DNA of 46,666 nucleotides from Paenarthrobacter nitroguajacolicus JCM 14115 (GTDB lineage: Bacteria; Actinomycetota; Actinomycetes; Actinomycetales; Micrococcaceae), in contig BBFS01000031.1 of the NCBI GenBank assembly GCA_001313365.1, forward strand, positions 1-46,666, in the 5' to 3' direction. Below, one piece after another: positions 19,827 to 29,808 of the stretch (its first letter is position 1; each line of letters begins with the position of its first letter). The position numbers and the translations under genes were made by a program. The notes under the pieces were generated by a model. That model saw nothing but the letters and a program-made list of their open reading frames with translations, was not told the DNA's origin and did no database searches.

Positions 19827-20765
19827 CTATGCGGAGCCTGTCGCGAGCAAATCCAGGGCGTACTGAAGGTCCGCCGGGTAGTCGCTGCTGACTTCAACCC
19901 AATCGCCCGTGCGGGGGGGTGGGTGAAGCCAAGCTGGCGGGCGTGCAACCATTGCCGGGTGAGGCCGAGGTTCGCAGCGAGACGAGGGTCTGCCCCCCCA
20001 TAGGTGAGATCTCCGGCACACGGATGCCGAAGCGCCGAGAAGTGGACTCGGATCTGATGCGTCCGGCCGGTCTCCAAATGGACTTCCACCAAGGTCGCCT
20101 TGCCAAAAGCTTCCAGGACCTCGTAATGGGTCACTGACGGCCGGCCGTCCTCGATGACGGCGAATCGCCAGTCATGGCCGGGGGGTGACGACCGATCGGC
20201 GCGTCAATAGTGCCCTCCAGCGGATCAGGCAGTCCCTGAACGACTGCGTGATAAACCTTCTCCACGGTACGTTCCTTGAACGCCCGCTTCAGGACCGTGT
20301 AGGCGTGCTCGGTCTTGGCCACGACCATCACGCCGGAAGTACCGACGTCGAGCCTGTGAACGATTCCCGCCCGCTCAGGCGCCCCTGAGGTTGAAATCCG
20401 GTAGCCGGCACCGGCGAGACCCCCCACTACAGTAGGGCCCACCCAGCCGGGCGAGGGATGGGCAGCAACCCCCCCACAGGCTTGTCGATGACAACGAATT
20501 CCTCGTCGTCCAGCAGGATCTTCAGGCCTTCCACAACTTCCTCCACGACTTCCAAGGGATCCGGACGCTCGGGAACCGTGACATCAATCAACGCGCCGGC
20601 AACGAGCTTTGCCGACTTACCCATTGCCACTCCGCCGCTTGTGACGTTTCCCTCGGAAATCAGCAGCGCAGCCGCGGAGCGCGAAATGTCCAGAAGCTGC
20701 GCCAGGCCTGCGTCAACGCGAACGCCGGCCAGCTCTTCGGGGGGGACCACCACAGATTCACTCAC
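19827..20765 (-). CDS. rluD: RluD-type ribosomal pseudouridine synthase
   Basis: Isomerises uridines in 23S rRNA. About 305 residues. An N-terminal S4 RNA-binding domain ([26 protein letters not shown] ... in two pieces) precedes the catalytic domain with [17 protein letters not shown], the catalytic Asp in [17 protein letters not shown], and [16 protein letters not shown]. The GTG at 20765 overlaps the lspA stop (20758-20760), giving an 8-base overlap. Breaks: runs at 20469-20475, 20180-20185 and 19913-19919, each two bases too long; runs at 19993 and 20739 add residues in frame. The exact target uridine is not shown. Confidence 0.9.
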
Positions 20766-21371
20766 CAGCAGGCTCCCCCCCGGTAGTGCCGCCCGCAGGC
20801 TTCGCATCTTTGGCGGGCTTGGGTACTGCTACATGCCGCGTTCCATCCATGCCGACGCCTCGCAGCGTCAGGAGGCAAATAATAACGACGCCCGACACCA
20901 CCGCCGAGTCGGCGATGTTGAAGATGGCGAAGTTCGGCAATTGGATGAAGTCCACCACGTGCCCCATGGCGAAGGATGGCTCACGGAACAAACGGTCGGT
21001 TAAGTTGCCGAGAGCCCCTCCCAGCAACAGCCCCAAGGAAAGCGCCCACCAAGCAGAACCCAACTTTCGCAATTGGAAGAGGATCGCCACGGAAACAGCT
21101 GCCATGACGATCGTGAAGATCCATGTCACGTTCTCGCCGATGGAAAACGCCGCCCCCCCGGAATTACGGATGTAGTACCAGTGCAGCAACGGAGGCAGCA
21201 CAGGAATGCGCTCACCCTCTGTCATGGTGCTGGTCACCCAGAGCTTGGTGAGCTGATCAAAAACGTAGGCGAACACGGCGAAGCGGCAAAGAGCCAGAGC
21301 ATGGCAGGACGCCACTTACGGCGCTCAGCAGGCGCCGGTTGTGCGGCGTCAGCGGTGAAGTCGTCGGTCAT
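20758..21371 (-). CDS. lspA: signal peptidase II (lipoprotein signal peptidase)
   Basis: Cuts the signal peptide from diacylglyceryl-prolipoproteins in the membrane. About 204 residues. Four membrane segments; catalytic Asp in IRNSGGAAFSIG-GNLTDR region: GGALGNLTDRLFREPSFAMG and VDFIQLPNFAIFNIADSAVV carry the two conserved Asp. The C-terminal tail is long, charged and Pro/Gly-rich (VAVPKPAKDAKPAGGTTGG). The ATG at 21371 gives MTDDFTADAAQPAPAERRKW; one base is missing near 21284 just before the first membrane segment. It overlaps rluD. Confidence 0.94.
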
Positions 21372-21437
21372 AGTGCTTTCATTCGGGAAGCGTGGCGGGC
21401 TGCTGTCAGCTTTTGGCCGCTGTCAGTCTTTAACAGC

Positions 21438-21476
21438 GAAAGCCGGCGGCCGAGGAGTCCTCAGCCACCGGCTTTC
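21438..21476 (-). terminator. hairpin terminator after divIVA
   Basis: GAAAGCCGG pairs with CCGGCTTTC, with an inner GGC/GCC pair, between divIVA and lspA. It suits the end of the divIVA transcript. If the longer DivIVA end is right, the stop lies about ten bases before it, the usual distance. Confidence 0.65.
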
Positions 21477-21486
21477 AGAATACTTG

Positions 21487-22192
21487 CTAAACGTCTGCGG
21501 TTGCTTCGCCAACCTCAGGGGGCAGCAACGGAACCACGGGCGTCGAGGTCGCGGAGCTGACCCTCGATGTAAGCCTTCAGGCGTGAACGGTAGTCGCGCT
21601 CGAAGCCGCGGAGCTGCTCAACTTTGCGCTCAAGAACGGAGCGCTGCTGCTCGAGGGCACCTAGGATCTTGCGGGACTTCTCCTGGGCGTCGTTGACGAG
21701 GCTGGAAGCCTCGATCTGAGCCTCGGCAATGATCTTTTCCTTCTGCTGCGCACCGTCTGAAACGTGCTTGTCGTGCATCTGCTGTGCCATGGCAAGCAGG
21801 CCTGCAGCAGACTCAGCGGAAGAGGTGACGCCGTTGCCGGCAGCGGGTGCCTTCGGAGCTGCGGCAGCGGCAGCAGCTTGCTCGGCTTCCTTCTTCTTGG
21901 CAGCTTCGGCAGCCTTGGCTTCGGCTTCCGCCTTCGCCTCTGCTTCCTTGTCGACCTTGACCGGGGGGGCCGGAACCTTCTCGACGACCGGGGGGGCTGC
22001 AGCAGTTGCAGCAGGAACAGCCGATCCGGCCTCGCCGAGCTTCTTGCGAAGTTCGTCGTTCTCCTGGTTCAAGCGGCGAAGTTCCACCACGATCTCGTCG
22101 AGGAAGTCATCGACCTCATCCTGGTCGTAGCCTTCGCGGAACTTGGTCGGCTGAAAGCGCTTGTTGACAACGTCTTCTGGCGTCAAAGCCAT
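21487..22192 (-). CDS. divIVA: cell-pole protein DivIVA (Wag31)
   Basis: Organises polar growth and septum placement. The N-terminus MALTPEDVVNKRFQPTKFRE and the following GYDQDEVDDFLDEIVVELRR are the membrane-binding DivIVA domain. A long Ala/Glu/Lys/Pro-rich linker follows, then a coiled coil (AEAQIEASSLVNDAQEKSRK onward). As printed, the frame stops at 21515 (ending GSVAAP). If the C run at that point is four instead of five, the protein continues with EVGEATADV and stops at 21487, just before the terminator; I prefer this but it is unproven. The ATG at 22192 has GAGG eight bases upstream. Runs at 21966 and 21989 add residues in frame. Confidence 0.92.
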
Positions 22193-22252
22193 CTGGTCAC
22201 CTCGTTGGTCTAGTTAGTCAGTAGCCTTCCGGCCGTTCAAAACTACGGTACC

Positions 22253-22280
22253 TAAATATCATCTTGTTCCTCTAATTCAA
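22253..22280 (-). promoter_or_regulatory. candidate divIVA promoter
   Basis: On the minus strand TTGAAT (22275-22280), 16 bases, TATTTA (22253-22258). It lies about 60-90 bases before the divIVA start. Confidence 0.45.
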
Positions 22281-22294
22281 CACCATCGTGTTGA
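22277..22294. repeat. 18-base palindrome overlapping the divIVA -35 box
   Basis: TCAACAC, four bases, GTGTTGA. It overlaps the proposed -35 hexamer, so it could be an operator; it could also form a weak hairpin after yggT. Confidence 0.4.
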
Positions 22295-22347
22295 TTTGGA
22301 GAATTTGCGGCCTATGGACCATCGGTGGCCCGGGTTCCGCGGAGCAA

Positions 22348-22634
22348 CTACGCCAGGCTGCTGGTCACTGCCATGGCAATGCTGACGGCAATAATCAGGA
22401 TCAGGAAGCCCAAATCCAGCGATATTCCGCCCAGTTGAAGGGGTGGTATGAGTTTTCGGAGCCTGCCAAGCGGAGGATCCGTTACGGAGTACACCACATG
22501 GCTGTAACCAACGCCACACCCCTTGGCCGCCACTGGCGGGCGAACATCTGGACCCATTCGAAGATGAGTCGGATGATCAGGGCAATGAAGAACAGCAACA
22601 ACACAATATAGATAAGGCCGAAAACAATGCCCAC
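22348..22634 (-). CDS. YggT family membrane protein
   Basis: 96 residues with two membrane segments, GLIYIVLLLFFIALIIRLIF near the N-terminus and LGFLILIIAVSIAMAVTSSL at the C-terminus, separated by a cytoplasmic stretch with the family's YSVTDPPLGRLRKLIPPL. YggT proteins sit between sepF and divIVA in many actinobacteria and are thought to help division or osmotic balance. One C is missing near 22500 (GCCCATG read as GCCATG). The GTG at 22634 is the first in frame; the ribosome site is weak. Confidence 0.88.
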
Positions 22635-22695
22635 GAGTTAGCTCAGATCTCCCACTTGTTCCGGAATGCGGATCGGTCCCTACTATTGCAACACA

Positions 22696-22725
22696 GATGC
22701 CAGGCGGGTTGACCCGCCTGGCATC
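22696..22725 (-). terminator. strong hairpin between sepF and yggT
   Basis: GATGCCAGGCGGG and CCCGCCTGGCATC form a perfect 13-base stem with a 4-base loop. It lies 16 bases after the sepF stop. There is no clear T tract on the minus side, so it may also be a processing or attenuation structure. Confidence 0.65.
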
Positions 22726-22740
22726 CGCAAAAAACTGTTG

Positions 22741-23276
22741 TCAGCTCTGGTTGAAGAAACTGGCCTGCGTTTCGCTGGCCTTCTTGTCATCTCCGATGAC
22801 CTCAACGTATGACGGCGACAACAGGAAGACTTTGTTGGTCACCCTCTCGATGCTGCCGTGCAGGCCAAAAACAAGGCCGGCAGAGAAGTCCACGAGTCGC
22901 TTGGCGTCTGCTTCGCCCATGTCAGTGACATTCATGATCACAGGAATGCCATCCCTGAAACTCTCACCGATGACCTTGGCATCGTTGTATGAACGCGGGT
23001 GAACGGTGGTGATCTGCCTCAGGCCCGAGGCATCTTCGCGGCTGGACGCCGCACGCTTGATGGGTGTCACGGGTGCGCGGTATTCCTCTTCGGCATCAAC
23101 AGTGGGCATTTCACGGACAACTTCCCGGACGGGAGCAGGCGCACGGCGCTCTTCCCGTTCCTGTGCCTGGGGGCGTTCTTCATCGTGGTGCGTGGCGACG
23201 GACTGCTCAGATTCGTAGTGTTCATCGCCGTCGGCGAGCCCAAGATAGATCATTGTCTTGCGCAGAGCGCCAGCAT
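22741..23276 (-). CDS. sepF: cell division protein SepF
   Basis: Tethers FtsZ to the membrane; essential in actinobacteria, which lack FtsA. About 178 residues: a short N-terminal amphipathic piece ([20 protein letters not shown]), a charged linker, and the C-terminal SepF domain ([64 protein letters not shown]). The ATG at 23276 follows AGGAG by six bases; one G is missing directly after it, which is why the printed frame starts further upstream. The neighbour toward ftsZ is yggS. Confidence 0.94.
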
Positions 23277-23345
23277 GGTGCACTCCTATCATTTCTGCAG
23301 TAGGCGGGCCGCCATGACTTGACATATTGGAACCCCCCCGGCCCG

Positions 23346-24134
23346 TCATTCCAATACTTTGACGCTACCCCCCACGGCCGGACGGGAACCGAGAATATCG
23401 GAGCCAATTCTCAGGTGTGTCGCCCCCCCGAACTTCACCGCTGCTTCCAGGTCCTGGCTCATCCCCCCCGCAGAAATACCTGTTGCGGCGGGATGAACGG
23501 CGCAGAGCGCCTGGGAAATCCCGGCGAGCTTCTCAAACGCGGCATTCGGATCAGCCCCCCCAGCGGCGCCACTGCCATCAGCCCGGCCAGCCGCAGCCCT
23601 TCAGCTGATTCTATTTTCCCTGCGAGGACCTCGACGTCGGAAGGGTTGGCACCGCCGCGGTGAGCGCCGGCGTCGTCGTCCAGGCTGACCTGGATGAAGC
23701 AATCGAGGTCGCTCCGCCCCCGTGGCATCCTTTTCACGGGCGATGGCCTTGGCCAAAGCGTCAACAACCGCCACGCGGTCGATGGACTGGACCGACGAGG
23801 CATACTTGGCCACGGACTTCGCCTTATTGCTCTGAAGCTGGCCAATGAAGTGCCACTTGACGTCAACATGTGTGAGCTCAGCACTCTTGGCGGCAGCTTC
23901 TTGGTCGCGGTTTTCACCGACGTCCGTAACGCCGAGGGCGACCAAGCGACGGACGTCGGCCGCGGGATGGAACTTGGTGACCACAATCAGCCGCGGTGAA
24001 TCAGTCCGCCCGGCAACGTGGACGGCAGATTCCATCCGTTGGCGGACGAGGCCGAGCCGATGAGCAAGCTCAGCGGTCCGGGCGTCGCCGCCCGAATCCT
24101 GCCCTTGTTCATTGTCATATCCAACGCTAGTCAT
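23346..24134 (-). CDS. yggS: YggS family PLP-binding protein
   Basis: Pyridoxal phosphate homeostasis protein of the alanine-racemase-like fold. About 256 residues with the PLP lysine in [17 protein letters not shown], then [58 protein letters not shown] C-terminal phosphate site (here [20 protein letters not shown]). The ATG at 24134 overlaps the pgeF stop by eight bases. Breaks: run near 23718 one too long, run at 23557-23563 two too long; runs at 23464, 23422 and 23369 add residues in frame. Confidence 0.92.
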
Positions 24135-24887
24135 GAGTCCACACCAAACCTGCGAATCGACCGGTTCGGGAGTCCCGCCGGTAGGAAAATAGGGAGTCGT
24201 TTTCGAGGGTGCATGCTCCGGAATACTCCACGGTGACGTGGAGGGCAGCCAACTGGGCCCGGACACCCGCCGGCAGGTCCAAGGCCGGCGTTCCCCACGA
24301 GGTGAAAGACCATGTTTCGGGAACTTTTGCTGCGACGTCGGCCCGCAGCTGTTCCGGGACCTCATAACAGGATCCGCAGATGGACGGACCGAGCCATGCG
24401 CTGATGTTGGCGGCTCCCCCGGCGGCGCATTTCTTCGACGGTGGCAGGTACAACGGCAGAAGCGACACCGGGGACGCCCGGCGTGGGCAGCAGCTATGAC
24501 GGGGGGGTTGTCGTCGGCGTCACTCCCAACGAGCACGACCGGGACGCAATCAGCCACCATGACAGCCAGAGGCTGTGGTGGACGCGGGAATGTTGTGGGC
24601 GCTTGCGGGCTGGACGATCCCCCCGGCGGCGGAGACCATAGCGTCAGCAGTGGTCCCGGACCGTGTGCTGCAATGAACTCAACGTGGTTGCCGTGGACCT
24701 GATCCATATATTGGAACTGCCCTGCAACCGGACCATTGGCGCTCAGGCCAATAGCCTGTTCCAACCGGACACGACGGGCCATCACGTCCGAGGGATCGTC
24801 CCCCACATGGAGAGCCAGGTTCCCGGCGTCTGCATCCGTGAAGGCTACAGAAACGCCGGGCCGTACTTCATCTCGCCACCAAAACAC
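24127..24887 (-). CDS. pgeF: PgeF/YfiH family purine nucleosidase-laccase protein
   Basis: Copper/zinc-dependent peptidoglycan editing factor of the YfiH family. About 250 residues: VSVAFTDADAGNLALHVGDD, the metal His in YMDQVHGNHVEFI, the Cys in VMVADCVPVVLVG, and the His in IAAAHAGRPGVAS, then GPSICGSCYEVP near the C-terminus. The GTG at 24887 has GGAG about twelve bases upstream. Breaks are near 24655, 24575, 24470 and 24419. It lies between ftsZ (25 bases before it) and yggS (overlap), the usual order in actinobacteria. Confidence 0.92.
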
Positions 24888-24912
24888 CTGGTACTGACTC
24901 TCCGAACGTGGC

Positions 24913-26131
24913 TTACTTCAGGAAGTCGGGAACGTCGAGGTCATCGGAGCGGCTGCCCGAAAGATCGGGTTCAACCACTGCCGGAAGGTCGACGTCGAAG
25001 CCGGAGTCCGCGGGCAGGGCGGACGGACGCTGCTGGCCCCAGTTGCTCAACCCTGCTGCGCCGATACCAGCCGTAGCGTGCTGCGGTGCGGCAGCGCTGG
25101 AAGGCGCGCTGCTCGGAGCAGCCGGGCGGTCCGAGGGCACAGGGTTCTGGGCCGGACGTGACTGGTCCATGGAGGGCGAAGTTGCCTTGACGTCGTCGAA
25201 GCCTGCAGCAATGACAGTCACGCGTGCTTCGTCACCCAGGCGTCGTCAATGACGGCACCGAAGATGATGTTTGCCTCGGGGTGGGCCACTTCCTGCACAA
25301 GGCGGGCAGCCTCGTTGATCTCGAACAGCCCGAGATCGGAGCCGCCCTGGATGGAAAGAAGGACTCCGTGGGCACCGTCGATGGATGCTTCCAGGAGCGG
25401 GGAGGCGATGGCCAGTTCGGCAGCTTGACAGCGCGGTCTTCGCCACGGGCGGAACCGATGCCCATGAGGGCCGAGCCTGCGCCCTGCATGACGGATTTGA
25501 CGTCAGCGAAGTCAAGGTTGATCAGGCCCGGGGTGGTAATGAGGTCCGTGATGCCCTGGACACCGGAAAGGAGCACCTGGTCCGCGGAGCGGAAGGCGTC
25601 CAGGACGGAGACGTTGCGATCACTGATGGACAGGAGGCGATCGTTGGGGATGACGATCAGGGTGTCGACTTCGTCGCGGAGGGCATCAATGCCGGCCTCG
25701 GCAGAGCCTGCGCGGCGTCGGCCTTCGAAGGTGAACGGACGGGTTACGACGCCAATGGTCAGCGCACCGAGGGAGCGGGCGATGCGCGCGACCACGGGGG
25801 CGCCACCGGTTCCGGTGCCACCACCCTCGCCTGCAGTAACGAAGACCATGTCAGCACCACGGAGAACTTCTTCGATCTCGTCGGCGTGGTCTTCTGCTGC
25901 CTGCTTGCCGACCTCCGGGTTTGCCCCGGCACCGAGGCCGCGGGTGAGTTCACGTCCGACGTCGAGCTTGACGTCGGCGTCGCTCATGAGCAGCGCCTGC
26001 GCGTCGGTGTTGATGGCGATGAACTCCACGCCCCGAAGGCCGACCTCGATCATGCGGTTGACTGCGTTCACGCCACCGCCGCCGATGCCGACGACCTTGA
26101 TGACGGCCAAGTAATTCTGCGGTGCTGCCAC
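24913..26131 (-). CDS. ftsZ: cell division protein FtsZ
   Basis: Tubulin-like GTPase that forms the division ring. About 406 residues. [20 protein letters not shown] starts the Rossmann part, the GTP loop is [19 protein letters not shown], the T7 loop is [11 protein letters not shown], a long Pro/Ala/Ser linker follows, and the C-terminal peptide [10 protein letters not shown] is the SepF/FtsW binding tail. Two breaks: one G missing near 25424 (KAAELAIAS restored) and one C missing near 25228 (DDALGDEARV restored). The GTG at 26131 follows a GGGGG ribosome site. A promoter lies just upstream. Confidence 0.97.
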
Positions 26132-26201
26132 GTTTCGTGCCCCCTTGCTTGTGTCCTATAGCGAAACTGATCGAGTCCAACTTGAATCCTTGGACCTTAA
26201 C

Positions 26202-26230
26202 CCTCTAGTTGAAGGTTATAGTTATGTCAA
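26202..26230 (-). promoter_or_regulatory. candidate ftsZ promoter
   Basis: TTGACA (26225-26230), 17 bases, TAGAGG (26202-26207) on the minus strand, in an A/T-rich 217-base gap between ftsQ and ftsZ. The -35 is consensus; the -10 is weak. The flanking AACCTT and AAGGTT form an inverted repeat across the -10. Confidence 0.5.
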
Positions 26231-26348
26231 GTAACTCTACTGCGACGGTATTTCCTCTGGTTGCCACATGCAATCTCCGCTTGCGCGTGTCGTGTGATTG
26301 TCGCGAAATAAGGCCACCGCCGGCCGCAGGTTACGTTCTCATTGCTGC

Positions 26349-27307
26349 TTATTTTGTGAATGGATGCCGGGGGGGAACACTGACGTCGTAGATACTGACG
26401 GGAACCTTGGGGGTCCGCCGGCATCCGCAGGAGCGCTTCAAGTGCCTTCGACTTCAGTTCCCTGTCCTCGGCATTGCCCCCACACTACCGTCTTTCCGTC
26501 CACCAGTTTCAGCTCAACAGCATCGGCTGATGCTGCAGAGGCCGTGGACATCCTGGCCAGGATATCGGCGGGCAAGGTGTCCAGCACGGCAGCAATAGCC
26601 TTGAACAACTCCGTGTTGGTTGTGCCAACTCCAGCGTCGATCAACGGAAGTGCAACCGCCGACAAGTCCTTCGTTGCACCGAGCTGCACACCGTCCACGT
26701 CCACCATGACGTAGGAGTCCCCCCCTGCTTCAGCAGTGCCACCGGGACGCGTTCGTCCACGTGAACCAGCAACTCCGACGGCGGCCGCGCTTCAATGGTG
26801 GCCGAACGGACCTGGACCAACGGTTTCAGGAGCTCGTTGATTTCCTGCTCGCTGAGCTGCGGGAGGGGCTTTCCTTCGAGGCCGGACAGTGCTTTCTGCA
26901 CCGCGTCCGGCGTCAGCAACGTCGTGCCATCACTGTGATGGTCCGGACTGCGAGCACGGGCGAAAATATCGCCCCCCCTGCAATCAAAGCACCGACCACA
27001 ACGGCCACAATCGAAAGCGTCCAGAGCACGAGTCGCCGCTGGCGGCGCTTCTTCGGCTCAGGAAAGGCAATGACGTTGTCCGCCGGCAAGGTCTTGCCGT
27101 CTTTGGCGGGCCCGCCAGCGGCCTTGGAGCCACCGCCTGCGGATTTTGCAGCGGTTGCCGGTTTCTCCGGGGGGCCTTCGCCTCCGGTTCAACGGAACGC
27201 TGTGCACTGATGACCTCCGCGGAGTCACCCCCCCGGGGACGGCCAGCCTTGCTTCGGCGAGGGGGGGCCGTAGCCGGTTTGAAGGTCGGCTTGCGGGTGC
27301 TAGCCAC
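26349..27307 (-). CDS. ftsQ: cell division protein FtsQ
   Basis: Bitopic divisome protein with a POTRA domain. About 310 residues: a long basic cytoplasmic N-terminus ([15 protein letters not shown]..., Ala/Lys/Pro-rich), one membrane segment (LVLWTLSIVAVVVGALIAG), then the POTRA and beta domains (TLLTPDAVQKALSGLEGKPL, SYVMVDVDGVQLGATKDLSA, LPLIDAGVG, VELKLVDGKTVVWG) and a C-terminus DVSVPRHPFTK. The GTG at 27307 overlaps the murC stop by eight bases. Breaks: 27168-27173, about 26938, 26719-26725, 26476-26480 and 26409-26413; several other runs add residues in frame. Confidence 0.93.
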
Positions 27308-28685
27308 CCAACGCTCCACAATCAAAGGCCCGTAGGCAGTGACGTCTCCCGCGCCCACCGTCAGGACCACATCGCCTTCGCTTGCAACGGCTGCCACGGC
27401 GTCAACAGCTTCATCGGCGGAAACCAGCCGTCCGTTCACCAGATGCTCGGTGATCAGCGTGCTTGTCACACCAGGAATGGGGGGGTCCTCGCGGGCTGGA
27501 TAGATGTCCAGGACCATGGCGGTGTCTGCCAGGTCCAGGGCGGCCGCGAACTCCTGGGAGAACTCACGGGTGCGGGAAAACAGATGCGGCTGGAAGAGGA
27601 CGTGCACTTTGTTTCCGGCGGCCACGGAACGGGCTGCAGACAAAGCTGCGCGGACCTCAGTGGGGTGGTGGGCGTAGTCGTCATACACGCGCACTCCCCG
27701 GCCAATGCCCTTGAGCTCAAAGCGCCGGGACGCGCCCGTGAAGTGGCCCAGTGCCGCCGCTGCAGCACCTGGTTCCACACCGAGTTCGACGGCGACGGCG
27801 AACGCAGCTGCCGCGTTCAGGGCATTGTGCCGCCCCGGTACCTGAAGTTCGAGTTTGTTGACGTCACCGTTATAGGCCACCGACACGTTGCCCGGGCCGT
27901 CATCGTGAAGCCGGACGTTAGCGTCGTCGGATGTGCCGTACGTCAGCACCCGTGTGGTCCCCCTGGGCCGCTGTGCGCTCCGCCAGGCACGGGCGCCGGG
28001 GGGGTCGTCGGCACATGCCAGTAGGACGCCATCGGCAGGCAGCAGGGCCGCAAAGGCATCGAAGGAAGCGAAGACGGCTTCCGGCGTCCCATAGTGGTCC
28101 AAATGGTCGGCCTCGACGTTGGTGACCACGGCAATCAAGGGCCGGTAGTTGAGGAATGAACCATCCGATTCGTCGGCCTCTGCCACAAAAATGTCGGATG
28201 CCCCCCCATGTGCCGCGTTAACGCCAAGTGCCGGCACGTTCGCGCCGATGGCGAAGGAGGGATCCAAACCGGCTTCCTTGAGCAGGACGGCAACCATGGA
28301 GGTGGTAGTGGATTTGCCGTGGGTACCCGCCACGGTTACCACCCGGTGGCCGGCCATGGTGGCGGCCAGCGCTTCGGAACGGTGCAACACGGGCAGCCCG
28401 GCATCACGCGCCGCCACCAGCTCCGGATTATCCGCACGGATGGCTGAGCCGGCTACGATTGTCTGGGCGTCACCCAGGTTTCCGGCGTCATAGCCACGGC
28501 GATGCGCGCACCAGCCAGGGAAAGGTCCCGCATGACCGGCAAATCCTTGACATCCGTACCACTGACCGGAACACCCCCCGTGACACCATGATGCGTGCGA
28601 CAGCGGACATCCCCCCCACTCCCCCCCCGATGCCGATGAAGTGAACGCGTCCGAGGGACTCCAGGCGGGCGATAGTGGTGGTCAT
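27300..28685 (-). CDS. murC: UDP-N-acetylmuramate-L-alanine ligase (MurC)
   Basis: Adds the first amino acid to the peptidoglycan precursor. About 455 residues: [17 protein letters not shown] nucleotide motif, [21 protein letters not shown]-loop, [39 protein letters not shown] and [12 protein letters not shown]. The end is repaired to GPLIVERLGG by adding one G near 27312; otherwise it would read through into ftsQ. ATG at 28685 overlaps the murG stop (ATGA). Other breaks: 28574-28579 (two too long) and about 28499 (one G missing). Runs at 28610, 28621, 28201, 28005 and 27479 add residues in frame. Confidence 0.95.
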
Positions 28686-29802
28686 TCGGATACCGCTTCC
28701 AAGACAAGATCAGCCATGCGCTGATCGGCGTTTCTGATACCGAGGGCCTCGGATTTACGGGCCATGTCGTTGAGCCTGCTGCTATCTGTCAGAAGCGGAA
28801 TCAATTCGCTTCGCAGCCATTCCGGACTGAGGTCCTTGTCATCCACCATCATGCGCCGCCGGCGCAACCAAGGGAGCAGCATTGAGTGCCTGCTCTCCGT
28901 TGCCGATGGGCAAGGGCACGAATACTGCGGGAACTCCCACCGCCGCTACTTCGCTGACTGTTCCGGCGCCGGCACGGGCCAGAAGGACATCCGCAGCGGC
29001 ATAGACGTTCTCCATCCCGTCCACGTACTCAACCTGCCGATAGCCTTCGGCGGCGAGAAGTCCGCCGTCGTCATCCTTGACGGCCTTGCCGACGCCTGTG
29101 ATGTGGAGCGTCTGCACACCGGCAGCCGCAAGCGCCGGAAGGGCGGCCGTGATGGCACGGTTGATGCTTAACGCCCCCCCTGACGAGCCGCCGGTGACGA
29201 TCAGCGCAGGGCGGTGGGCATCCAATCCAAGCGCCGCCTTTGCGGCAGGAGCAGCAACAGTCCTGTGAAGTTGCGAGATGGCCCGGCGCATCGGCATGCC
29301 TACGTGGCGTGCACCCCCCTCAGCCGGGTACCGGCAAATGCCACGGCAACATGGTTGCTGAACCGGGCGCGACCCGGTTGGCCAGGCCGGCCTTCATATT
29401 GGCCTCATGGATGACGATGGGAATCCCGAGCTTCCTGGCAGCAAGGTACATCGGTGTGCAGACGTACCCGCCCACACCCACCAGAACGTCCGCGCGGGAT
29501 TCCTCCAGGATGCGCCGGGCCTGCCGAACCGCGCCGCTCAAACGGGCGGGCAGCTTCACGAGGTCCGCTGAGGGCCTGCGCGGAAACGGGACCCGGTCGA
29601 TGGTGGCAAGTTCGTACCCGGCGGCCGGGACGAGGCGGGTTTCCATGCCCGACGGCGTGCCAACAGCAAGGATGGCGGCCTCCGGACGCTTGTCCCTGAT
29701 GGCATCGGCAATGGCCAGCAACGGGCTGACGTGACCGGCAGTTCCGCCGCCGGCCAGGACGACGGACAAGGGCTTGGATGCGTTGGCGGAATCAAAAGTC
29801 AT
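28682..29802 (-). CDS. murG: UDP-GlcNAc transferase MurG
   Basis: Adds N-acetylglucosamine to lipid I to make lipid II on the inner membrane face. About 370 residues: [98 protein letters not shown] and [20 protein letters not shown] are all as expected. Breaks: one G missing near 29375, the C run 29312-29317 two too long, and two missing bases near 28862-28870; the run at 29175 adds one Gly in frame. It starts seven bases after the ftsW stop and overlaps murC. Confidence 0.95.
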
Positions 29803-29808
29803 GAAGTG

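Noticed and set aside
25224..26161. Long plus-strand reading frames opposite ftsZ
   Set aside because: Antisense to intact FtsZ motifs, with Arg/Ser-rich composition typical of shadow frames.
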